Position numbers and translations under genes: made by a program. Below, in pieces: positions 42,418 through 49,719 of a stretch of DNA of 64,000 bases (positions are counted from its first letter, which is position 1; each line of letters opens with the position of its first letter). The notes below the pieces were generated by a model. The model searched no databases and was not told where the DNA came from. It saw nothing but the letters and a program-made list of their open reading frames with translations. The DNA is from Nocardioides currus (GTDB lineage Bacteria; Actinomycetota; Actinomycetes; Propionibacteriales; Nocardioidaceae), in NCBI RefSeq assembly GCF_003057875.1, contig NZ_PYXZ01000010.1:1-64000 (forward strand), given 5' to 3'.

Positions 42418-44412
42418 GTGCGCAAGCCATCACCCACACGATGGATCAACACCCTGACAGCCGGACGGAGCCGCCGTGTCGCGGCCGCCACCGGCGCGAT
42501 CGTGCTCGTCGCCGGCGTCGGCGGCTGGAGTGCCGCCTCCGCCCAGGGGTCGGCCACGCCCGACCCCGGCCAGCCGGTCGACATCGCCGACGCGGCCATC
42601 GCGGCCCTCAACGGCATCATCCAGGGCGCCGGCAACAGCGAGGTCGTCGGCCAGACGTCCGAGGTCCTCGGCGCCGACGGGGCGACGTACTGGATCGCCA
42701 ACCACATCGACACCGGGCTCGTGCCCACCACGGTGCTCCAGGACATCGGCCTGGGCGACCTGATCCCGCAGACGCCGATCGGCGGGTCCGACTCGGGCGG
42801 CACCGTGCCGGCCGACGGCACCAAGCGGGAGTACCTCGTGGTCTGGGCGGGCGACAACAACGTCCTGGACCGCACCGGCAAGCAGCTGACCGGGCTGCCG
42901 TCGGCGATCGGCCCGGACCTGATCGGGCAGAAGGAGCTCGTCGGCCCCGACTTCCTCGCGGTCGTCGACGCCACCAAGGGCTCGTCCTCCTACGGCAAGG
43001 TCGTCAACACCGCGACCGTCGGCCCGCTCGTCGAGAACGAGCCGCACCACATGCAGTACATCTGGCACAAGGGGCACAACATCTTCGCCGGCGGCCTCTT
43101 CACCGACGCCACCTACGTCATCGACACCTCGAAGCTGCCAGCCCTGAGCCTCAAGCACGTCAACCTGCCCACCGACACCCTGTGCGGCTCCGTGCCGGAC
43201 GCCTACTGGGTGACCAAGGACGGGAGCGCCTACGGCACCTACATGGGTGGGCCAGACGTGCCCGGACCGTGCACCTACTCCGATGGCACCACGCGGATCG
43301 GCAACGGCTTCGCCGGGTCCCCGGGTGAGGTCGTGCGCCTCGACCCGAACGGCAAGACGGTCTACGAGGCCCCGGCGACGCCCAAGTCGGCGGAGACCAC
43401 GCAGCGGTGCGACAACATCCCCGCGCTGCCGCAGCCGACGTGCGCCAACCCGCACGGCATCCAGGCGCGCGAGGACCTGCAGACGCTGATCACCAGCGAC
43501 TACAACGAGCCGCGCAACATCATCCTCAACCCGGTGTCGGCGCCGTCGTCGTACCTGCGCCGCCCGACGGTGCGGACCTGGGACATCTCCGACCCCGACC
43601 GGCCGAAGCTGAAGGCCGTGTCGTTCCTGCCGGACGGCCCGCGCGTCGGCAAGGTCGCACACCAGGAGGAGCCGCGCGCCGCGATGGAGACCACGGTCAC
43701 CAACCTGCCGCAGCACAAGGGCGCGTTCGCGGCGACCATGCAGGGCGGCGCGATCTACTACGCCCCCGACATCACCGCGAAGCAGCCGAAGTGGCGTGAG
43801 GTCTTAGACCTGACGACCTCGAACAAGATCGCCGACCCGTCGCGCAACCCGTACGGCGGCGGCTCGAACGGCGGCTGGATCCAGACGTCTCTCGACGACA
43901 AGTACCTCTACCACGCGGTCGTCGGACGGCAGGCGAGCGGGAGCGACAAGGGCTCGCCGCAGTACATCCTCAAGCTCGACATCCGCAAGCTGCTCAGGTC
44001 CGGCACCAGCCCGTCGTGCGACATCGACACCATCGAGGAGACGGTGCGCGGCGGTGCCGAGGCCGACTGCCCGGCCGTGGTCGACGTGCTGCCCGCTCCC
44101 GGTGGCCCGCACTGGGGGGCGCTCGACAACTTCGAGCTCTCCGACGACGGGTTCTACCGCGAGACCAAGGACGTCCGCCGGATCGCGTACTCGAACTACT
44201 TCGTGGCGCGCACCGGCCTCGACGGCGACCACCGGGTGTGCCTGGTGGACGTCAAGAAGGACGCCACGCTCCAGCTGGACAAGGGCTTCGAGGACGAGAC
44301 CACCGGCGAGCCGTGCATCGACTTCGACCGCGAGGTCTGGCCGCACGGCGACTGGGGTCCGGCCAAGCCGCACTCCATGCTCTTCGTCGTCGCCGACGCG
44401 GACGTGAAGTGA
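42418..44412 (+). CDS. Exported SBP56-like beta-propeller (methanethiol-oxidase-like)
   Basis: The 664-residue protein has a signal peptide with a twin-arginine-like RSRR block (residues 17-44, ending SAASAQG). The rest is propeller-like: ENEPHHMQYIWHKGHNIFAGGL, CANPHGIQAREDLQTLITSDYNEPRN, WDISDPDRPKLKAV, HWGALDNFELSDDGFYRETKDVRRIAYSNYF, and WPHGDWGPAKPHSMLFV at the end. The PHH, HGI and PHS blocks recall the SBP56 family, which includes copper-dependent methanethiol oxidases. No Cys occurs in the first 255 or so residues, so the selenium-binding Cys of the animal protein is absent. Family assignment is tentative. Confidence 0.55.
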   Translation: MRKPSPTRWINTLTAGRSRRVAAATGAIVLVAGVGGWSAASAQGSATPDPGQPVDIADAAIAALNGIIQGAGNSEVVGQTSEVLGADGATYWIANHIDTGLVPTTVLQDIGLGDLIPQTPIGGSDSGGTVPADGTKREYLVVWAGDNNVLDRTGKQLTGLPSAIGPDLIGQKELVGPDFLAVVDATKGSSSYGKVVNTATVGPLVENEPHHMQYIWHKGHNIFAGGLFTDATYVIDTSKLPALSLKHVNLPTDTLCGSVPDAYWVTKDGSAYGTYMGGPDVPGPCTYSDGTTRIGNGFAGSPGEVVRLDPNGKTVYEAPATPKSAETTQRCDNIPALPQPTCANPHGIQAREDLQTLITSDYNEPRNIILNPVSAPSSYLRRPTVRTWDISDPDRPKLKAVSFLPDGPRVGKVAHQEEPRAAMETTVTNLPQHKGAFAATMQGGAIYYAPDITAKQPKWREVLDLTTSNKIADPSRNPYGGGSNGGWIQTSLDDKYLYHAVVGRQASGSDKGSPQYILKLDIRKLLRSGTSPSCDIDTIEETVRGGAEADCPAVVDVLPAPGGPHWGALDNFELSDDGFYRETKDVRRIAYSNYFVARTGLDGDHRVCLVDVKKDATLQLDKGFEDETTGEPCIDFDREVWPHGDWGPAKPHSMLFVVADADVK

Positions 44413-45710
44413 CCGGCACGACACCCACCCCCGGGCGGGACGGCCACGCGCCGTCCCGCCCGGCGGGGCACCCGCGCCGACGGCGGGCAGCGCTCGTCGT
44501 CGCGCTCGGCTCGGCGGCGGCGCTGATCGGCGTCGCCGCCCTGGCTGCCGGCCCGGACGGCCAGGCGGGCGCGCACCGCTCGCGCGACGACCTCCGCCTG
44601 GACTGGGAGGCCCGCTCCAGCGGCGTCCAGGTGCTCGGCGGCGACCGCGAGCCGGGCACACCCAGCGTCCAGCGCATCCGGCACGACGGCGTCTCCTTCA
44701 CCGTCACCGTCGCCCCGGCCCGCCCGGGACCCAACCTCGTGCGCATCGACGCGGCGCGCATCCGCGACGGCGAGCTCGTCGCGCACGGCTCCCACCGCGG
44801 GAAGCGGGCGCACACGGCCTGGGTCGGCACCAACGCCGACTTCGAGGCGGGCGACCAGGTGCGGGCCGAGGCCCGACCCGGCGCCGACGGCCTCTGGGCC
44901 GTGGTCGACCTCCCGGCCGGCACCGCCACCGTGCTCGTCAGCCACGGCGCCCGGCACCGCGTCCCGTTCGCCGTCGACACCGGATCCGAGTCGGGTGGGA
45001 CCGAGACGTGGACGGGACCCGACGGCCCCGAGTGCCTCACCGCGGCCACCTCGTCGGTGCTCGCCGGTGGCGCCCCACCCGCAGCCTGCCCGGCCGACGC
45101 ACTCGACGACGCCGACGCCGCGGCACTCACCGCAACCGTCCGGGCGCTCGGCGAGCGGGGCGTCCGCGAGCTGGCCGTCCAGCGCGACGACTCCGCCCGC
45201 AGCCGCGCGGCGCACGACCTGGTGCGACGTGTCGCCGCGACGTACGACCTCCGGCTGGTGCCCGCCACCGCACCACCCGGACCGCGCAACGCCCTGCTCG
45301 TGCTCAGCGGGTGGCAGGACGCGGCCACCTCGCTCACGCGGGTGACCGCGCTGCCGCTGCGGCAGCAGCCGATCCGCTCCGACGGCACCTGGCTGGCACC
45401 GTGGCTGCTCTCGCCGGGGGTCGTCGACTCGACCGCCGGCGCCGTGCTGCCGCTCGACTTCGACATCCGGGACGCACGTGCCCAGGAGTTCAGCCAGACC
45501 CTGGCCGCGCTCTTCCCGGGCCAGTCGCCGACCTCGTCGGGGTACGTCGCGTGGCGCGCCGCCCGCGACCAGCAGCCCGACGACGTGCGGCTCTACGCCG
45601 CGTCCCGCGCCGCCTACATGCCGGCGGAGCCCGGCCACGGCAGCCACGGCTCCGAGGTCGCGTGGTTCCCGGGCGGCACCGTCACCGCGGTCGCTGCCCT
45701 GACCGGTTGA
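44409..45710 (+). CDS. Exported protein of unknown function, PBP-like C-terminus
   Basis: The 433-residue protein has a basic head with a membrane segment (RRAALVVALGSAAALIGVAALAAG). Residues 60-180 are beta-rich (GVSFTVTVAPARPGPNLVRIDAARIR). The remainder resembles a type 1 periplasmic-binding fold (LGERGVRELAVQRDDS, NALLVLSGWQD, DFDIRDARAQEFSQTLAALFPGQSPTSSGYVAWRA). It overlaps the SBP56-like gene by GTGA, so the two are translated together. I do not know its function; a ligand or metal carrier for the propeller is conceivable. Confidence 0.6.
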   Translation: MTGTTPTPGRDGHAPSRPAGHPRRRRAALVVALGSAAALIGVAALAAGPDGQAGAHRSRDDLRLDWEARSSGVQVLGGDREPGTPSVQRIRHDGVSFTVTVAPARPGPNLVRIDAARIRDGELVAHGSHRGKRAHTAWVGTNADFEAGDQVRAEARPGADGLWAVVDLPAGTATVLVSHGARHRVPFAVDTGSESGGTETWTGPDGPECLTAATSSVLAGGAPPAACPADALDDADAAALTATVRALGERGVRELAVQRDDSARSRAAHDLVRRVAATYDLRLVPATAPPGPRNALLVLSGWQDAATSLTRVTALPLRQQPIRSDGTWLAPWLLSPGVVDSTAGAVLPLDFDIRDARAQEFSQTLAALFPGQSPTSSGYVAWRAARDQQPDDVRLYAASRAAYMPAEPGHGSHGSEVAWFPGGTVTAVAALTG

Positions 45711-45755
45711 CGCCGGTCCGCCCCGAAACAACACTCCCTCTCGAAAGGAACGTCC

Positions 45756-47009
45756 ATGTCCCTCACCGACCGCACCAGCGATCACTCTCGCTCGCTCCGC
45801 GTGGCGCCCGCCGCCGGGGAGGCGCCACCACCGCAGGTCACGGTGGTCATCGTCGGCCTCGGCCTGGCCCTCCTCCTCGGCGGCACGATCTTCATCGGCA
45901 GCGGGCAGGTCCCTGGCCTGCTCTTCGTGATCGGGCTCGCCCTCGGGTTCGTGCTCTTCCACTCCCGGTTCGGGTTCACCTCGGCGTGGCGCCAGCTCGT
46001 CGCCGTACGCCAGGGGAGGGCGCTGCGGGCCCACATGCTGATGCTGGCCGCCGCCTGCATCCTGTTCGCGCCGATCCTGGCCAACCAGGTGTCGTTCAAG
46101 GACGTGCCCGTCGCTCCGACGCTCGCCCCGATCGGGTGGGGGCTGTTCGTCGGGGCCTTCCTCTTCGGTGTCGGGATGCAGCTCGGCGGCTCGTGCGCCT
46201 CCGGCACCCTGTTCGCCATCGGATCGGGCCAGTCGGCGATCCTGCTGACCTTGGTCGGCTTCGTCGGCGGCGCCACCCTCGGCGCCTACCACCTGCCGTG
46301 GTGGAACCAGCTGCCCGCGCACGACCCCGTCTCGCTCACGCAGTTCGGCGGCTATCCCGGGGCGCTCGCCATCTCGCTGGCCGTGATGGCGGCGATCACC
46401 GGTCTGACGTACGTCGTCGGCCGCCGCGGCACGGTCCCGCCTGTGGAGCAGCCGCCGGTCGCGACCGGGCCGGCCCGCGCCGTACGCGGATCGTGGCCGC
46501 TGTGGGTGGGCGCGCTCCTGCTCGCCGCGCTCAACGCGTTGACGCTGTTCGTCTCGGGCGGCGCCTGGGGCGTGACGTTCGCGTTCGCGCTCTGGGGCTC
46601 CAAGCTGCTCGACCTGGTCGGGGTGGACGTCCTGTCGTGGGGCTTCTGGCAGGACCCGGCCAACCTCGCGAAGTACGACGCCGGGTTCCTCGTCGAGAAG
46701 ACGTCGGTGATGGACCTCGGCATCATCGTCGGCGCGCTCGTCGCCTCCGCCGCCGCCGGGCAGTGGATCCTGCACCGCCGGGTGCCGGGCCGGCTCGCTG
46801 CCGGTGCGGTCATCGGCGGCATCATGATGGGGTACGGCGCCCGGCTGGCCTTCGGCTGCAACATCGGCGCCTACTTCGGCGGGATCGCGTCGTTCTCGCT
46901 GCACGGCTGGCTGTGGGGCGTGATGGCGATCGTCGGGACGGTCGGCGGGCTCGCGCTGCGACCGCTCTTCGGCCTCACCAACCCCAAGCCGACCGACTCG
47001 GTCTGCTGA
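45756..47009 (+). CDS. YeeE/YedE-family sulfur-compound transporter
   Basis: The 417-residue protein has about 10 helices with the two Cys-bearing repeats of the family: GVGMQLGGSCASGTLFAIGSG and YGARLAFGCNIGAYFGGIASFSLHGW. YeeE imports thiosulfate; YedE relatives are linked to selenium. AAAGGAA is 6 bases before ATG. It is 45 bases after the PBP-like gene, giving a three-gene cluster that fits uptake or handling of a sulfur (or selenium) compound. It has no fused TusA domain. Confidence 0.88.
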   Translation: MSLTDRTSDHSRSLRVAPAAGEAPPPQVTVVIVGLGLALLLGGTIFIGSGQVPGLLFVIGLALGFVLFHSRFGFTSAWRQLVAVRQGRALRAHMLMLAAACILFAPILANQVSFKDVPVAPTLAPIGWGLFVGAFLFGVGMQLGGSCASGTLFAIGSGQSAILLTLVGFVGGATLGAYHLPWWNQLPAHDPVSLTQFGGYPGALAISLAVMAAITGLTYVVGRRGTVPPVEQPPVATGPARAVRGSWPLWVGALLLAALNALTLFVSGGAWGVTFAFALWGSKLLDLVGVDVLSWGFWQDPANLAKYDAGFLVEKTSVMDLGIIVGALVASAAAGQWILHRRVPGRLAAGAVIGGIMMGYGARLAFGCNIGAYFGGIASFSLHGWLWGVMAIVGTVGGLALRPLFGLTNPKPTDSVC

Positions 47010-47016
47010 CGTGACG

Positions 47017-47043
47017 GGGTGGCGCGTCTCCGGCGCGCCACCC
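47017..47043. terminator. Hairpin terminator between convergent genes
   Basis: GGGTGGCGCG (47017-47026) pairs with CGCGCCACCC (47034-47043) across a 7-base loop. It lies between the convergent YeeE and beta-helix genes and has no T tract, so it would work in both directions. Confidence 0.65.
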
Positions 47044-47046
47044 GGC

Positions 47047-48027
47047 TCAGCGCACGACCGAGCCGGTGAAGACCGGCTTGCCGCGGCCGAGGAAGAAGAT
47101 GCCGGGGAAGTTCTCGAAGCCCAGGCTCGGGTTGCGCCGCAGGACCGAGTCGGCGACCGAGAGCGTGCCGGTGCGGTCGTTGCTGACGAAGAACACTGCG
47201 CCGCCACCCTCCCGCGCCTTGTTGCCCACGACCCGCGTGCCGCTCAGGCGCACCTGGAAGGTGTTGCCGTCGGTGTAGATCGCGCCGCCGCTGCCACCCC
47301 CGGGCGTGCCGGACTTGGCGGGGTTGGCGCCACGACCGATCGCGCGGTTGCCGGTGAACGTGCTGTCGCGGATGTCCCAGGACACGCCGATCGAGGAGAG
47401 CGCCCCGCCGTTGCTGCACACACCGCCGGTGAACTCGCTGCCGCGGACCACCACCGGCCGGTCGCGGAACTGGTCGAGCACCCGCACCGCAGCGCCGCCC
47501 ACATCGGGCCCGGTCGGCGTGCACCGGTTGTCGACGAAGGTGCTGCCGATGATCCTCAACCGGCCGCCCCGCACGGACACGGCGCCGCCGTTGCCCTCGG
47601 CGAGGTCGGGCGAGGACACGTAGCCGTCACGCAGCGTGAGGTCCTTGATGACCAGCCGCGGCGTCGCCTGGTCGTCGCAGTGGTCGGTCGTCCAGATCAG
47701 GTCCTCGTCACACGTGTCCTGCCAGAGGATGCGGCGCTCGCCGCCGCCGCTCAGCGTGACCAGCCCGCCGCCGTCGATGACCACCTTCGTGCTCGTGTTG
47801 AGCACCTCGGCGGTCTGCTGCATCACGATCGTCACGGGCGCCGGCCCGCAGTCGAAGCGGACCACGCCGCCCGCGCGCACGGCCCTGACGACCGCCGCCG
47901 ACGTGCACCCGGCGGGGCTGCCGCTGCCGATGACCGTGACGCCGTCCGCGGCGCTCGCCGATGCGGGCGACGTCGGCGACACACCCGCCGCAGCCAGCAG
48001 CAGTACGGCGACGAGGGCCCGCCTCAC
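47047..48027 (-). CDS. Secreted right-handed beta-helix (pectate-lyase-like) protein
   Basis: The 326-residue protein has a signal peptide (VRRALVAVLLLAAAGV, then PASASA). The rest consists of coils of a parallel beta-helix, each ending in N-G-G-A or similar: VIDGGGLVTLSGGGERRI, GNGGAVSVRGGRLRIIGSTFVDNRC, SNGGALSSIGVSWDIRDSTFTGN, GSGGAIYTDGNTFQV, EGGGAVFFVSNDRTGTL. Such proteins bind or cleave polysaccharides, but catalytic residues of pectate lyases are not seen. GTG overlaps the DinB stop (GTGA). Confidence 0.82.
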   Translation of the reverse strand: MRRALVAVLLLAAAGVSPTSPASASAADGVTVIGSGSPAGCTSAAVVRAVRAGGVVRFDCGPAPVTIVMQQTAEVLNTSTKVVIDGGGLVTLSGGGERRILWQDTCDEDLIWTTDHCDDQATPRLVIKDLTLRDGYVSSPDLAEGNGGAVSVRGGRLRIIGSTFVDNRCTPTGPDVGGAAVRVLDQFRDRPVVVRGSEFTGGVCSNGGALSSIGVSWDIRDSTFTGNRAIGRGANPAKSGTPGGGSGGAIYTDGNTFQVRLSGTRVVGNKAREGGGAVFFVSNDRTGTLSVADSVLRRNPSLGFENFPGIFFLGRGKPVFTGSVVR

Positions 48028-48572
48028 TGGCCCGCGCGCCCGTCGACGCACTCGCGGATCAGGTCCGCGTGCCCGCAGTGGCGGGCGTACTCCTCGATCA
48101 TGTGGACCACGATGTCGCGCACCTCGGTCGGCTCGCCGTGCACGTCGACGACCTTCTCGAGGCTGGTCCGGGCGAGCACCTCCCGGGCGTACGCGACCTC
48201 GCCGCGCCACAGCGACCAGGCCTCCTCGACCAACGCCTCGTCGGCCTCGCCGGGCCACGCGAAGCCGGCATCGAGGCCCTCGTCCTGGAACAGCCGGGGG
48301 AGGTCCATGTCCTCCTCGATCACCCGCCTGAACCAGCTCTGCTCGACGCGCGCCATGTGCCGCACCAGCCCGAGCAGGGACATCGCCGACGGCGGGACCG
48401 ACCGCGTCGCGAGCTGCTCGGGCGTCAGGCCGTCGCACTTCAGCTCGAGCGTCGTGCGGTAGGCCTCGAGGTAGCCGACGAGCGTGTCCAGCTCGCCGCG
48501 CACGGGTCCGGCCTCAGCCCGGGGATCCTGGTCCTGGGGGAGCCACATGCCGTCGAATCCGGGGTTCGTCAT
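48024..48572 (-). CDS. DinB/DUF664-family protein
   Basis: The 182-residue four-helix protein has metal-ligand positions typical of the fold: SLLGLVRHMARVEQSWFR (His), and VHMIEEYARHCGHADLIRE (two His). DinB-like proteins of actinobacteria include mycothiol-dependent S-transferases. AGCCTT on + at 48580-48585 gives AAGGCT, 7 bases before ATG. It is the first gene of a pair with the beta-helix gene. Confidence 0.88.
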   Translation of the reverse strand: MTNPGFDGMWLPQDQDPRAEAGPVRGELDTLVGYLEAYRTTLELKCDGLTPEQLATRSVPPSAMSLLGLVRHMARVEQSWFRRVIEEDMDLPRLFQDEGLDAGFAWPGEADEALVEEAWSLWRGEVAYAREVLARTSLEKVVDVHGEPTEVRDIVVHMIEEYARHCGHADLIRECVDGRAGQ

Positions 48573-48631
48573 GGGCGCCAGCCTTGCGGGTGGCGCGGGT
48601 CGGCGGCAACCTCGTTCCGGGTGCCGGGGCG

Positions 48632-48826
48632 TCAGTCCTCGGGCGTGAAGACCTCGTCGAGGGGCACGGCGAAGAGCCGGCCGATCCTGAAGGCGAGCGA
48701 CAGCCGGGGGTCGAAATGGCCCTTCTCGATCGAGATGACGGTCTGGCGCGAGACCCCGAGCGCGCTGGCGCACTCGCCCTGCGAGAGCCCCGCCTGCTCG
48801 CGCAGCGCCTTCAGGTTGTTCTCCAT
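48632..48826 (-). CDS. Small XRE-family HTH regulator
   Basis: The 64-residue protein is a single Cro/C1-type [42 protein letters not shown], then [21 protein letters not shown] overlaps the stop of the preceding membrane-protein gene (ATGA). Pairs of this type with a DUF2178-like membrane protein are common and the regulator usually represses the pair. Two matching operators lie upstream at 49259-49323. Confidence 0.9.
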   Translation of the reverse strand: MENNLKALREQAGLSQGECASALGVSRQTVISIEKGHFDPRLSLAFRIGRLFAVPLDEVFTPED

Positions 48827-49239
48827 CAGCCCTCCCGGCGGCGCAGGACGGCCAGCCGGATCGAGAGGTCGGCGAGCGCGAGGACGACGAAGACCAGCAG
48901 GGGGGCGCCGTCGGTGTCGAGGACCGAGGTCGCGAAGAGGGTCAGCCCCATCGCGGCCACCGTGTCGAAGAAGGCGGCGCTGCTCGCGCGCGTGAGCCAC
49001 TGGCTCTCGACCGAGTCCTCGTGCTGCTCGGGGCTCGGCACGGTGCGGTCGAGCAGGAGGGCACCGAAGGCGAGCAGGAACGGGAACGTCAGGGCGGCGA
49101 AGACGGCGAAGGTGACGCCGTCCGGTGCGTCCGCGCGGACCCGGGCGGCGACGCCGCCGACGCCGAGCGCGAGCAGCAGGGCCGGACCGGCGGCCACCAG
49201 CCAGGGCTTGAGCGACGGCCGGGCGGTGGTGGTGTCCAT
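48826..49239 (-). CDS. Small membrane protein paired with the XRE regulator (DUF2178-like)
   Basis: The 137-residue protein has four predicted helices ([80 protein letters not shown]). AGGAGGA is 3 bases before ATG. It is translationally coupled to the XRE gene. Function unknown. Confidence 0.8.
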   Translation of the reverse strand: MDTTTARPSLKPWLVAAGPALLLALGVGGVAARVRADAPDGVTFAVFAALTFPFLLAFGALLLDRTVPSPEQHEDSVESQWLTRASSAAFFDTVAAMGLTLFATSVLDTDGAPLLVFVVLALADLSIRLAVLRRREG

Positions 49240-49258
49240 GGGTCCTCCTGCGTTCGAT

Positions 49259-49323
49259 TGTCAAAGTTCTTTGACAGCACGACTGTGGCGCAGCAGAGTC
49301 ACCGGTGTCAAGTTTCTCTGACA
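49259..49323. promoter_or_regulatory. Duplicated operator of the XRE/membrane-protein pair
   Basis: TGTCAAAGTTCTTTGACA (49259-49276) is a perfect 7-bp dyad with a 4-base spacer. TGTCAAGTTTCTCTGACA (49306-49323) is a second copy of the same 18-bp element, 47 bp away. Both contain TTGACA on the minus strand, so they may overlap the -35 of the pair. Confidence 0.7.
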
Positions 49324-49459
49324 GGTCGTGCGGCGGGCTGGCCCGGCCACGACCTTGCGCGACCGGTTCGTCGGACGCCAGCCGGGACGTCCGACGATCC
49401 GGTCGCCTGGGTGGCCACATCGTCGGACCTCCCGCGTTCTGTCCGACACCGTGGCGGCC

Positions 49460-49719
49460 GGCTCGCCGCGAGCAGGCAACTGATTGGCGCGGCGCCGAGC
49501 CCACGCCGTACGATCGCCGGACAGGCGTTCGAGCCGTCATCAGCGGCGAGCCTCGGGAAGAACGGGTACGGCGATCCGGCCGCGGCCCCACTAGAACCCG
49601 ACGGGTCCGGCCCGACACAGCCGCAACGAGCGGGGATGCGCATATCCCAAGCGAGGTGGTACCGCGGTCAGCCGATCGTCCTCGTGGAGACACCCACGAG
49701 TCGAAGGATCGAGCAGCCC
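49460..49719 (+). promoter_or_regulatory. Translational T-box leader of ileS (ultrashort stem I)
   Basis: GGCTCG (49460) pairs with CGAGCC (49496-49501) and CCGCG with CGCGG, enclosing a loop with ATT at 49483-49485 (isoleucine codon) followed by G. The T-box AGGTGGTACCGCGG is at 49654-49667, with helix CGAGG/CCTCG (49652-49656, 49680-49684). The competing hairpin CTCGTGG/CCACGAG (49681-49687, 49694-49700) leads into the Shine-Dalgarno GAAGGA (49703-49708). Uncharged tRNA-Ile should open the Shine-Dalgarno. Bases 49324-49459 hold no gene. Confidence 0.88.

Noticed and set aside
44196..47207. 1003-codon minus-strand frame opposite the SBP56-like/YeeE cluster
   Set aside because: It crosses three coupled plus-strand genes and shows only charged low-complexity sequence.
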